This document shows positions 1-7,226 of a stretch of DNA of 11,813 nt, piece after piece. The notes beneath the pieces were generated by a model. That model searched no databases. It was not told where the DNA came from and worked only from the letters and a program-made list of their open reading frames with translations. The first letter of the stretch is position 1. Each line of letters begins with the position of its first letter. Both the position numbers and the translations under genes were made by a program. Origin of the DNA: a bacterium (GTDB lineage: Bacteria; Patescibacteria; Microgenomatia; Levybacterales; UBA12049); NCBI GenBank assembly GCA_021825955.1, contig JAKAEH010000006.1, positions 1 through 11,813 on the forward strand, written 5' to 3'.

Positions 1-25
1 TCACAAAATCGCGGGCATCGTCCAT
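1..25 (-). CDS. Possible 5' end of a gene downstream of leuS (partial)
   Basis: An ATG on the minus strand at 25-23 opens a frame that stays open to the window edge (M-D-D-A-R-D-F-V). It starts 10 nt after the leuS stop codon, a spacing that would suit a co-transcribed gene. There is no recognisable Shine-Dalgarno sequence, and eight codons are too few to identify a family. It could equally be chance. Confidence 0.2.
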
Positions 26-35
26 ATTGTAAGAG

Positions 36-2294
36 TTAATTTGCGACAAAATTGATTATTTTTCCTGCTACGTAAATTACTTTTTCAATTCCTTTTCCTG
101 TCAAATGTTTTTGCACTCTGTCAGAAGCTTTTGCCAACTCTTCAACCCTACTTTGATTTTTAAATTCCGTGCTTTTTACCGCAATCGAATCTCTGACTTT
201 TCCATTTATCTGAACTACCACTAAAACTTCATCTTCTATTAAATATTCGGGATTTAATTCTGGCCATTTTTCCAAATGAATCGAATTAGCAGATGGATGT
301 ATTGAATGCCAAAGTTCTTCGGTAATATGCGGGGCAAAAGGACTTAAAAGTTTTAGAAAAGTTTGATATTCTTCTGCTGCTATTTTTTCTTTGGCCGATA
401 AAAAATTAAGCCAAGTCATAAGTGCTGCAACTGCAGTATTAAAATGGAAATTCTCTAGATCATCCCCTACTTTTTTAATAGTTTTATGCATTTTTGTTAA
501 GTCTTCTTTTGATAAGGATACTTGCCCTTGTTTTTCAGACAAATCCCAAATTCTTTTCAAAAATCTGTATATCCCACCGATTGCGTTTGTAGACCAGGGC
601 GCTGTTGCTTCGTAGGGCATCATAAAACAAAGATATAACCTAACCGCGTCAGCGCCGTATTCAGCGACTATTTCATCGGGGTTTACCACGTTTCCTTTAG
701 ATTTACTCATCCTGTTTCCGTCGGGACCTAATATAACACCGTGTTGAATACGTTTATTGGCAAATTCGCTAAAAGAAACTAATCCCAATTCTTTAAATAC
801 CCTTGTGAAAAATCTTGCATACAGAGTGTGGCCTAATGTATGCTCTGCTCCTCCAAAATATACGTCAACCGGCATTAATTTTTCGACTTCTTCTCTGTCA
901 AAGGGTGCTTTGTTAAAATGCGGAGAAACATAACGATAGTAATACCAAGCGCTGTCAAAAAAGGTATCTAATGTTTCGGCGTCTCTTTTTGCCGCACCGC
1001 CACATTTAGGGCACTTAACATTAAGCCATTGATCATCCGTTGCCAAAGGCGGCTTTCCCCTTGGCGTATAGTCAACATTATACGGAAGCTCAACCGGCAA
1101 ATCTTCTAAGGGAACAGGTACCAGGCCGCATTTTTCACAGTGAACAATCGGAATCGGAGTCCCCCAGTATCTTTGACGAGAGATAGACCAATCTCGTAAG
1201 TGATAATTAACCCATTTTTTACCCCTTGGGGCTGCTTTAAAAGAAGTTTTGACAATTGGAAGATCAAATTTTTCTGCAAATTGTCTGTCTCTTTCGTCGG
1301 CAAACGGAACTGCCATTATTGCTCCTGTTCCATACCCTGCCAAAACATAGTCTGATATCCAAACCGGAATATTTTTGCCCGTCACCGGGTTTTTAACGTA
1401 TTTGTTGGTAAAAATTCCCGACTTTGTCCGATCTTCTTTTCTCTCCATCTCGGTTTTTTTAGAAGCTTTTTGGACATACTCTTTAATCTCTTTTGTGTCC
1501 AGCGTTTTGACAAACTCGTGCTCTGGAGCAATGACTAAAAATGTGGCACCGTCGGCTGTTTCAGGTCTAGTGGTAAACACCTCAATTCCTTCAAAATCAA
1601 TTAACATTCCTTCTGATTTTCCAATCCAGTTATTTTGTCCTTCTCTAACCTCTTTTGGCCAATCAACTTTAGGGGTTTTGGGCCAAATAAGATCATTGGC
1701 GTAATCTGTAATTTTTAAAAACCACTGCTCAACTTCTTTTTGCACTACTTCCGAACCGCATCTCCAGCATTTTCCACTCTCAATGTGTTCATTTGCCAAA
1801 ACCGTTTGGTCAACCGGGCACCAATTGGATAAAGCTTTGCCCCTGTAGGCTATTCCTTTTTCAAACATTTTTAAAAATATCCACTGGTTCCATTTGTAAT
1901 ATTCAGAAAGACAAGTAATGGCAGTATAACTCCAGTCAATCATTGTTCCCATTGTTTGGAATTGTTTAGTCATATTCTCAATATTTTTCATCGTCCAGTC
2001 TTTGGGATGAATGCCTCTTTTAATGGCCGCATTTTCTGCGGGAAGACCGAATGCGTCATATCCATTTGGGAAAAACACATTAAAACCTGACATTTTTTTA
2101 TACCTTGCAAAAACATCTGCGGTTGCAAAGCTAAACCAGTGGCCCATATGTAAATCTCCGGAAGGATATGGAAGCTCTACTAAGTTGTAGTATTTTTTGG
2201 CCTTTGAAGTTTTATTAAACTTATATAGTCCGTCTTCCTGCCATTTTTTTTGCCATTTCGGCTCAATTTCGTTTGAAAAGTATTTATTTTTCAT
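36..2294 (-). CDS. leuS: Leucyl-tRNA synthetase (LeuRS), compact form
   Basis: Class I aminoacyl-tRNA synthetase that charges tRNA-Leu with leucine in the cytoplasm. The HIGH signature is HMGH at residues 49-52, inside PYPSGDLHMGHW. The KMSKS loop is RMSKS at 528-532. A first zinc-knuckle-like segment has Cys159, Cys176 and Cys179. A second zinc-type module has CEKC at 386-389 and CPKC at 428-431, as in Thermus/Bacillus-type LeuRS. The CP1 editing domain is present: TTRPET at 241-246, GYGTGAIMAVP at 320-330 and DERD at 333-336. The usual His before DERD is Ala332. Between DERD and the LRDWSISRQRYWG strand (366-378) the protein is roughly 40 residues shorter than E. coli LeuRS. The anticodon-binding and C-terminal regions (VQINGKVRDS, 694-703) are intact. 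At 752 residues it is shorter than the usual ~800-870. The ATG at 2294 sits about 7 nt from a predicted transcription start. Confidence 0.97.
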   Translation of the reverse strand: MKNKYFSNEIEPKWQKKWQEDGLYKFNKTSKAKKYYNLVELPYPSGDLHMGHWFSFATADVFARYKKMSGFNVFFPNGYDAFGLPAENAAIKRGIHPKDWTMKNIENMTKQFQTMGTMIDWSYTAITCLSEYYKWNQWIFLKMFEKGIAYRGKALSNWCPVDQTVLANEHIESGKCWRCGSEVVQKEVEQWFLKITDYANDLIWPKTPKVDWPKEVREGQNNWIGKSEGMLIDFEGIEVFTTRPETADGATFLVIAPEHEFVKTLDTKEIKEYVQKASKKTEMERKEDRTKSGIFTNKYVKNPVTGKNIPVWISDYVLAGYGTGAIMAVPFADERDRQFAEKFDLPIVKTSFKAAPRGKKWVNYHLRDWSISRQRYWGTPIPIVHCEKCGLVPVPLEDLPVELPYNVDYTPRGKPPLATDDQWLNVKCPKCGGAAKRDAETLDTFFDSAWYYYRYVSPHFNKAPFDREEVEKLMPVDVYFGGAEHTLGHTLYARFFTRVFKELGLVSFSEFANKRIQHGVILGPDGNRMSKSKGNVVNPDEIVAEYGADAVRLYLCFMMPYEATAPWSTNAIGGIYRFLKRIWDLSEKQGQVSLSKEDLTKMHKTIKKVGDDLENFHFNTAVAALMTWLNFLSAKEKIAAEEYQTFLKLLSPFAPHITEELWHSIHPSANSIHLEKWPELNPEYLIEDEVLVVVQINGKVRDSIAVKSTEFKNQSRVEELAKASDRVQKHLTGKGIEKVIYVAGKIINFVAN

Positions 2295-2308
2295 TAAAAA
2301 TTGATTTT

Positions 2309-2337
2309 AGTATACAAGTCTTGCCTTTTTTTAGCAA
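2309..2337 (-). promoter_or_regulatory. Candidate sigma70-type promoter for leuS, nearly leaderless
   Basis: Read on the minus strand: a -35 box TTGCTA (2337-2332, 4/6), a 17-bp spacer, and a -10 box TATACT (2314-2309, 5/6). Transcription would start near 2302, leaving about 7 nt before the leuS ATG with no Shine-Dalgarno sequence. The site overlaps the opposing promoter candidate for the 2356 gene, so the two may compete. Confidence 0.45.
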
Positions 2338-2349
2338 ATTATCTACTAT
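2321..2349 (+). promoter_or_regulatory. Candidate leaderless promoter for the plus-strand surface cluster
   Basis: A -35-like TTGCCT (2321-2326, 4/6), a 17-bp spacer and a -10-like TACTAT (2344-2349, 4/6). Seven bases past the -10 lies position 2356, the A of the ATG of the next gene, so the transcript would be leaderless. The boxes are weak. The geometry mirrors the divergent leuS promoter. Confidence 0.35.
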
Positions 2350-2355
2350 TTAAAT

Positions 2356-2994
2356 ATGAAACTTGTTCTGCAGGCATTGGTTTTAACTTTGTCTTTTGTG
2401 CTTGTTTTTATCTGGGAACAAACTCCCCTTTCGGACTATACGATACAAACTCTGGCAGTTTTGGTAGTTATTTATCTTTTAATAGCTGCTAGAAAAAAAG
2501 CCAGCGGTTTTTTAACCTTGGGCGGCGAAGGCCCCTGGGGAGTATTTATTTTAAACTCCATTATTCTTCTTTTAATTTTTGCAACCGGAAACATTAATTC
2601 TTCACTTTTTTTTCTGTTGTATTTTTTAGGTTTTGGTATTGCCTTTGCCTTTGAACCACTGGCAATTTTTGTTTTTATAATCGGCGCTCTCTTGCTATTT
2701 TTGCCTGACGCTTTAAAAGGAGACACTTTTGGTAATTTTCTTCGCGTCGGCTCGCTACTTTTAATTTCTCCCCTGGCTTATTTTTTCGGCAAAGAATATA
2801 GAAAATCCGATAAGCAAGAAAACGACATTGAAGCTTTGGAAGAAAGAACCAAAGATGCTGCCGACACAATTTCTAAGGATATAGAAGAGGTTATGAAAAA
2901 CGAAAAACAAAGTTTAAAAGAAGAAGATGTGGAAAAATTAAATGAAATTTTGGAAGAAACCGACGATTTAAGACAGGAATCAAAAAATGACTGA
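2356..2994 (+). CDS. Polytopic membrane protein with charged coiled-coil C-terminus, unknown function
   Basis: A 212-residue protein I do not recognise. Five or six hydrophobic segments are visible, at about 2-20, 30-45, 61-77, 83-99, 101-117 and 127-145. A short basic stretch (RKK, 46-48) follows the second. From about residue 150 the sequence turns strongly charged and helical, rich in Glu, Lys and Asp, consistent with a cytosolic coiled coil of about 60 residues. It is the first gene of a plus-strand cluster and overlaps the next secreted-protein gene by 8 nt, so the two are probably co-translated. That context suggests a membrane partner for the surface proteins downstream, but no catalytic motif supports a specific role. 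The ATG at 2356 is the start that fits the promoter geometry. Confidence 0.85.
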   Translation: MKLVLQALVLTLSFVLVFIWEQTPLSDYTIQTLAVLVVIYLLIAARKKASGFLTLGGEGPWGVFILNSIILLLIFATGNINSSLFFLLYFLGFGIAFAFEPLAIFVFIIGALLLFLPDALKGDTFGNFLRVGSLLLISPLAYFFGKEYRKSDKQENDIEALEERTKDAADTISKDIEEVMKNEKQSLKEEDVEKLNEILEETDDLRQESKND

Positions 2995-3724
2995 CAATTT
3001 TAAACTTAAGATTTTCTTCATCATACTTGCTCTTTTCTTTTTCATAGTTAATGTTACTCCGGCAGTAGCACAAACCATGTCAAATGCTAACTTTATATTG
3101 CGTTTCGGCAATTTTAACACTGCGGCCGGAAAAACCTCAACCGGCGGTTTCACCTTAAATCTAACAGTGGGCCAGACTGCTCCGGGACTTTATACCGGTA
3201 CGAATTTTAAAGTGCGCTCCGGTTTTCAGTATATTATGTCTATAATTCCTTTTTCGTTTAGTATTTCACAAACCAGTATTGATTTTGGAACTGTAAGTCC
3301 GACTATCGCAGTTTTAAGAAGCAACACTCTAACTGTTTCCAACGGCTCTGCTTTTGGATACCAAGTAACCGCTTCTGAAAATCATCCCCTACTTGTTCCT
3401 GCCTCCGGTCAAGCAATTCCGGATACAACCTGCGATAGCGGAACCTGCACTCCAACAACCGCTGCCGCATGGACCTTGCCCGGCACTTACGGCTTCGGCT
3501 ACCGCTGCGATAACCTTTCCGGAACAGACTGCGACTCACAATTCTCAACAGCTACTTTTTATAAGCCGTTTGCAGCTTCGCCTTCTGCGGTTACGGTTAT
3601 GAGTTCGACAAATGTTGGAAGAGGAAGACAAGGACAGATAACTTATAAACTTAATATTCCCTCAACTCAACCGGCAGGTTTGTATACGAATATAATTAAT
3701 TTTATTGCAACGCCGAGTTTTTAA
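2987..3724 (+). CDS. Secreted beta-rich surface protein, WxL-like (cassette 1, small partner)
   Basis: A 245-residue exported protein. A signal peptide covers residues 1-28, with a hydrophobic core at 9-23 and a likely cleavage AVA|Q after Ala28. The mature part is rich in Thr, Ser and Gly. Its C-terminal half has the pattern IDFGTVS...LTVSN...GYQVTAS...HPL, then WTLPGTYGFGYRC, and ends AGLYTNIINFIATPSF. The same order of elements recurs in the 4784-6196 product. WxL domains of Firmicutes similarly have an 'xFG' strand, a Gly/aromatic middle and a terminal AGxYT strand, so I infer a comparable beta-sandwich; true homology is untested. Four Cys residues, clustered in the CDSGTC and YRCDNLSGTDC segments, could form disulfides. 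The start overlaps the previous gene by 8 nt, with AGGA placed 8 nt upstream, the clearest Shine-Dalgarno-like sequence in the window. The partner gene follows after 1 nt. Confidence 0.85.
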   Translation: MTDNFKLKIFFIILALFFFIVNVTPAVAQTMSNANFILRFGNFNTAAGKTSTGGFTLNLTVGQTAPGLYTGTNFKVRSGFQYIMSIIPFSFSISQTSIDFGTVSPTIAVLRSNTLTVSNGSAFGYQVTASENHPLLVPASGQAIPDTTCDSGTCTPTTAAAWTLPGTYGFGYRCDNLSGTDCDSQFSTATFYKPFAASPSAVTVMSSTNVGRGRQGQITYKLNIPSTQPAGLYTNIINFIATPSF

Positions 3725-3725
3725 T

Positions 3726-4715
3726 ATGAAATTTAAGTTTATTGTATTGTTTGTTTTCTCCTTGCTCACTCTTATTTTTGTGCCTAGCGCTAGGGCCCAA
3801 GGCGTTTCTCTGGGAGTTTTTCCTCCGATTATTCAAATTCAAGCAACTCCACCGACCGATGTAAAAACCAAGATCATGATACAAAACCAAGGAGAAATGT
3901 CAATAGATCTTAGAATCGGCTTAAAGCCATTCGTAGCCTCCGATAAGGAAAACGGAGAGGTTTCTTATCTTTCAAATTACGACCTAGCAGATCCTTTTAT
4001 TTTCAACAAAATGCAAATATTAGATGGAGAAACTTCTGTGGATTCTATAACCTTGGCTCCTGATCAAAAAAAAGAACTGACTCTTGAAATTGCCCTTCCC
4101 CAAGGCGAGCCGTTAGGAGATTATTATTTCTCTATAATTTTTATGTCGGAAAATCAAGCTTTGATAAACTCAAATGTTTCAGGAGCCACGGCAGGAATTG
4201 CCAGCAATGTTCTTCTTTCCATCGGACCAAAAGGTCCAACGCAGGGTGAAGTAGAACAATTTTCAGCACCTTTCTTTCTTTCAAGTGGACCTGTGCCTTT
4301 TACAGTCAGAATTAAAAATACGAGTGATCACTTTATAACCACAAAGGGAGACATTGTTATAAAAAATATCTTTGGCCAGAATGTTGGAAAAGTTAACCTT
4401 CTTCCGGTTAATATTTTATCCCAAAGCATCAGGGCAATTCCGGATACCTTGCAGTCTCCCACAGCCAACCCATCGCCCTCTCTGAAATCTTATCTAGTAA
4501 ACCTTAAGTCAACCACTGCCGTTTGGCCGGAGGGCTTTCTGTTTGGCCCATATACCGCAACGCTAACCATTGCTTTATCCGACCAAGGACCGCTTTTTAG
4601 AAGAACAATCAATTTTTACGCTTTGCCTATGCAAATGATCGCGGTAGTTTTGGTAATTTTGATAATAATCTTAATAATTTCGATAAGAATTAAAAAAACC
4701 GCTAATAAAGTCTAA
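3726..4715 (+). CDS. Exported Ig-like protein with C-terminal membrane anchor, DUF916-like (cassette 1, anchor partner)
   Basis: A 329-residue protein. The signal peptide is residues 1-24 with likely cleavage ARA|Q. Two beta-sandwich-like regions follow, at about 25-160 and 160-300. The first opens with GVSLGVFPPIIQIQ and a KTKIMIQNQGE strand, the typical start of an extracellular Ig-like fold. A transmembrane helix at about 302-323 is followed by a short basic tail (RIKKTANKV). This is the layout of Firmicutes DUF916/DUF3324 proteins, which pair with WxL proteins; the match is architectural, not a confirmed domain hit. The ATG at 3726 is preferred over an upstream in-frame TTG at 3705 because it lies 1 nt after the previous stop and gives a clean signal peptide. 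It has no Shine-Dalgarno sequence, so translation is probably coupled. A sibling of similar layout is at 6200-7207. Confidence 0.85.
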   Translation: MKFKFIVLFVFSLLTLIFVPSARAQGVSLGVFPPIIQIQATPPTDVKTKIMIQNQGEMSIDLRIGLKPFVASDKENGEVSYLSNYDLADPFIFNKMQILDGETSVDSITLAPDQKKELTLEIALPQGEPLGDYYFSIIFMSENQALINSNVSGATAGIASNVLLSIGPKGPTQGEVEQFSAPFFLSSGPVPFTVRIKNTSDHFITTKGDIVIKNIFGQNVGKVNLLPVNILSQSIRAIPDTLQSPTANPSPSLKSYLVNLKSTTAVWPEGFLFGPYTATLTIALSDQGPLFRRTINFYALPMQMIAVVLVILIIILIISIRIKKTANKV

Positions 4716-4722
4716 CTGACTA

Positions 4723-4754
4723 TTGACAATTTACAAAAAGTTGTTCAATATACT
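4723..4754 (+). promoter_or_regulatory. Possible promoter between the two surface cassettes
   Basis: The 68-nt gap between the cassettes contains a perfect -35 hexamer TTGACA (4723-4728) and a good -10 hexamer TATACT (4749-4754). The spacer is 20 bp, longer than the usual 16-18. A second -10-like TATCAT lies at 4768-4773 without a good -35. No Shine-Dalgarno sequence precedes the ATG at 4784. The second cassette may therefore have its own transcription start, but the spacing makes this uncertain. Confidence 0.3.
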
Positions 4755-4783
4755 ATATAGAGAGCTGTATCATTTATTGTAAA

Positions 4784-6196
4784 ATGGCAATTATTGTTAA
4801 AAAGGGTCTTTATCTTCTGATATTTTTTCTCCTAAGCGGGATTTTTTTTGTTCAGAATGCAAGCGCAGCTTCCTTAACAAATGTAGCGGATACAATTACC
4901 ACTTCCCGCCCTTCGGCAGCAGCACCTTTAACCGCTGATCAAGCAGCAACTGCAGGAAGCGTTCAAATATTTGATAACGGTTCTGTTTTTTTGGCTTCAG
5001 ATTCCGCGACACTTTTTCCCGACCCCAACGGAGGAGGAGAAACTCTAAATACAGTAAATATTGCCTCCATGTCGGCAACCGGCGTTCCTTCGGCAACCAA
5101 TAGAATGCTTTATTTCACAAATACAGCAACTAATGTTCACCACAAGGGAGACGCAATCGTTGTTCCGATAACGGCTCTTCATACAATAAGGTTTACAACC
5201 ATTAGCTCTATTCCCGCAAGCGGACACATTGTTATCACTTTTCCAGGATCGGCGCAAAACACAGCTTCCGCTTCTGCGACAACTTTCTCTTTTAATAACC
5301 TAACCTCCACCCAGGTCCAGTTTAATAACGTAACCTGCGGATCCGTTTCAATATCCTCTCCGACAATCGACTGCACTGTAAACGCAAGCGGCGTAGCAGG
5401 AGGAGTAACGGTAACTGTTTTGGTAGGCTGCACTACCCAATCAGCAGGAGCATGTACGGCACAGGCACCCAGACTCATCAACCCAACTAAAACAGCAGCT
5501 TCTGGAACAGCTGACATTTGGAAAGTAGCTATTACAACCCAAGATTCATCAGCTGTAACGCTTGATAGCGCCAAAGCATCAATTGGCACTATCGAATCTG
5601 TTCAGGTACAGGCACAAGTGGACCCGACTCTTACCTTTACCATCGCTGCTGTCAGCGGAGCAATAAATACGGGTAATACAACCGGCTGCACAAATACCGA
5701 AGCAGTAAACTCAGGCATTGCCTCTACAACGACCAATATCAACTTGGGTCTCTTGTCAACGGCTACAATTAACATTGCCGCCCAGCTAATTACAATTAGT
5801 ACCAATGCGAGTAACGGCTACGCCCTTACTGCGACCTCATCGGGACACCTTATAAATGCTGCCAGCGGAGTATGGATTCCCGACAGCACAACGCCTGGTT
5901 TTATGACTGTTAATGTCCCGTGGTTTGGTATTCACGCTTGCGGGCTTAACGTCTCAGCGGGTACCTGGGGAACAGGCGCAACGGGCGGAGGAGCGGGAGC
6001 AAAGTATGGTTGGCCGACCCAGACATCTTCCCTTACTCTTGCCTCTGCTGCAAGCGGCCCGATTGGGAACACAGCAGGAACCGGCGGAGTCGGAGCGGGA
6101 TTGACATCGGTTGAATATGCAGCAGCTGTAGATGTAACAGTTCCTGCAGGAATTTATACGAGCGTTGTTACTTATGTAGCAACACCGACATTTTAA
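4784..6196 (+). CDS. Large secreted beta-rich surface protein, WxL-like (cassette 2, large partner)
   Basis: A 470-residue exported protein, very rich in Ala, Thr, Ser and Gly. The signal peptide is residues 1-28, with likely cleavage ASA|A. An N-terminal half of Ala/Thr-rich beta strands leads to a DPTLTFTI element, then INLGLLSTATINIAAQ and ISTNASNGYALTATSS. VPWFGIHACG follows, and the protein ends VPAGIYTSVVTYVATPTF. These last elements match, in order, the C-terminal half of the 2987-3724 product, so the two share a domain while this one carries a much longer N-terminal region. I infer a surface-exposed structural protein held by the membrane-anchored partner encoded 3 nt downstream. Base composition is more GC-rich than the flanking membrane genes, as expected for an Ala/Gly/Thr-rich protein. 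A T8 run lies within the signal-peptide codons (4842-4849). Confidence 0.85.
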   Translation: MAIIVKKGLYLLIFFLLSGIFFVQNASAASLTNVADTITTSRPSAAAPLTADQAATAGSVQIFDNGSVFLASDSATLFPDPNGGGETLNTVNIASMSATGVPSATNRMLYFTNTATNVHHKGDAIVVPITALHTIRFTTISSIPASGHIVITFPGSAQNTASASATTFSFNNLTSTQVQFNNVTCGSVSISSPTIDCTVNASGVAGGVTVTVLVGCTTQSAGACTAQAPRLINPTKTAASGTADIWKVAITTQDSSAVTLDSAKASIGTIESVQVQAQVDPTLTFTIAAVSGAINTGNTTGCTNTEAVNSGIASTTTNINLGLLSTATINIAAQLITISTNASNGYALTATSSGHLINAASGVWIPDSTTPGFMTVNVPWFGIHACGLNVSAGTWGTGATGGGAGAKYGWPTQTSSLTLASAASGPIGNTAGTGGVGAGLTSVEYAAAVDVTVPAGIYTSVVTYVATPTF

Positions 6197-6199
6197 AAT

Positions 6200-7207
6200 A
6201 TGAAACTGCCCAATATAAACATTAAGCATAAGAAGCTACTAGGATTCTCTTTTATCCTGCTATTTTTACTACTTACCACCAGTTATTTAATAGCCACAAA
6301 AGTGCGGGCACAGGAAGAAACAACCAGAACCTACACCATTACTCCTCCGACAATTTCCGAAAAGCTTGACCCAGGAGGAAAAGCTGAAGGAGTATTAAAA
6401 GTTATTAATGATACAGACCATGAGCTCACCTTTACCGTTGTCGTTAAAGACTTTATCGTCGAAGATAATCAAGGTACTCCTAAATTTATTCCCATGGATG
6501 CGCTTTCCAACAAATACTCTGCTTCCTCCTGGATAGGAGTATATCCAAGTAAGTTTACCGTAGGTTCTCATCAAAAACAATTATTAAACTATTTCATTCA
6601 AATTCCTTCTAACGCCAGGCCAGGTGGGCATTATGCAGGCGTTCTATACTCCCCTACAGGAAGTATTAATCTAAAAAGTACCGGAACTGCTGTGAATACG
6701 CAGGCCGGAACCCTATTTTACGTTGGCGTAAACGGCCCAATTAAAGAAAGTGCAACTGTAACTAAGTTTTTTACCAACAACTTTCAAGAATACGGACCAG
6801 TAAACATTCTAACGCAAATAAAAAACTTCGGAGACATGCATATCAGGCCAAAAGGATACATTACCGTATCGGATATGTTAGGCAGAAAAGCCATCTTGCC
6901 CTTAACCGAATACAATATCTTCCCTCAAGCTGCCAGAGAATATCAAAATGCGTTTGGAGGCAAACTGATGATTGGCAGATTCAAAGCAGAGCTTTTGGCT
7001 AGCTATGGAGCAAACAACAACCTTCCCTTGGTTGCAACCGTATACTTTTGGGTATTTCCCTGGAAAATCGCAGCCGTTATATCACTTATCCTGGTAGCAA
7101 TAATACTAGGAGTTCTTTACTACAGAAAAAACGTCAAAAACACTAGTAAGAAATCAGGTGAAAAACCGGAAACTCAAAAAACCTCTGAAGTTTCGGATAC
7201 GAAATAG
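6200..7207 (+). CDS. Exported Ig-like protein with C-terminal membrane anchor, DUF916-like (cassette 2, anchor partner)
   Basis: A 335-residue protein. A basic N-terminus and hydrophobic core are followed by probable cleavage VRA|Q after Ala37. The mature start, TYTITPPTISEKLDPGGKAE, then GVLKVIND, is the pattern of an extracellular domain built on 'response to Pro/Gly turn then beta strand', as in DUF916-type WxL partners. A second beta domain runs from about residue 185 to 280. A transmembrane helix at about 288-310 starts at the WVFPWK boundary and is followed by a Lys/Glu-rich cytoplasmic tail of about 25 residues. The layout is the same as in the 3726-4715 product, but the cytoplasmic tail is longer. 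The ATG lies 3 nt after the previous stop with no Shine-Dalgarno sequence, so coupled translation is likely. The gene ends 19 nt from the convergent 7227-8090 gene. Confidence 0.85.
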   Translation: MKLPNINIKHKKLLGFSFILLFLLLTTSYLIATKVRAQEETTRTYTITPPTISEKLDPGGKAEGVLKVINDTDHELTFTVVVKDFIVEDNQGTPKFIPMDALSNKYSASSWIGVYPSKFTVGSHQKQLLNYFIQIPSNARPGGHYAGVLYSPTGSINLKSTGTAVNTQAGTLFYVGVNGPIKESATVTKFFTNNFQEYGPVNILTQIKNFGDMHIRPKGYITVSDMLGRKAILPLTEYNIFPQAAREYQNAFGGKLMIGRFKAELLASYGANNNLPLVATVYFWVFPWKIAAVISLILVAIILGVLYYRKNVKNTSKKSGEKPETQKTSEVSDTK

Positions 7208-7226
7208 CTATTAACTCTCTTTTTTG

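Noticed and set aside
3705..3725. Upstream TTG start for the 3726-4715 gene
   Set aside because: It would add seven residues (MQRRVFN) ahead of a complete signal peptide and overlap the previous gene. The ATG at 3726 is 1 nt after that gene's stop and fits better.
4066..4073. A8 tract in the 3726-4715 gene and T8 at 4842-4849 as phase-variation sites
   Set aside because: A/T runs of this length are ordinary in AT-rich genomes. Unlike the G7 tract they are weak evidence on their own.
4722..4749. Hairpin ATTGACAA ... TTGTTCAAT between the cassettes as a terminator
   Set aside because: The stem is short, AT-only apart from a few pairs, has a bulge and no following T tract. It also overlaps the -35 candidate.
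5179..5589. Long antisense frame (136 codons) under the 4784-6196 gene
   Set aside because: It is a reverse-strand shadow of an Ala/Thr/Ser-rich coding region; it has no start context and no recognisable domain.
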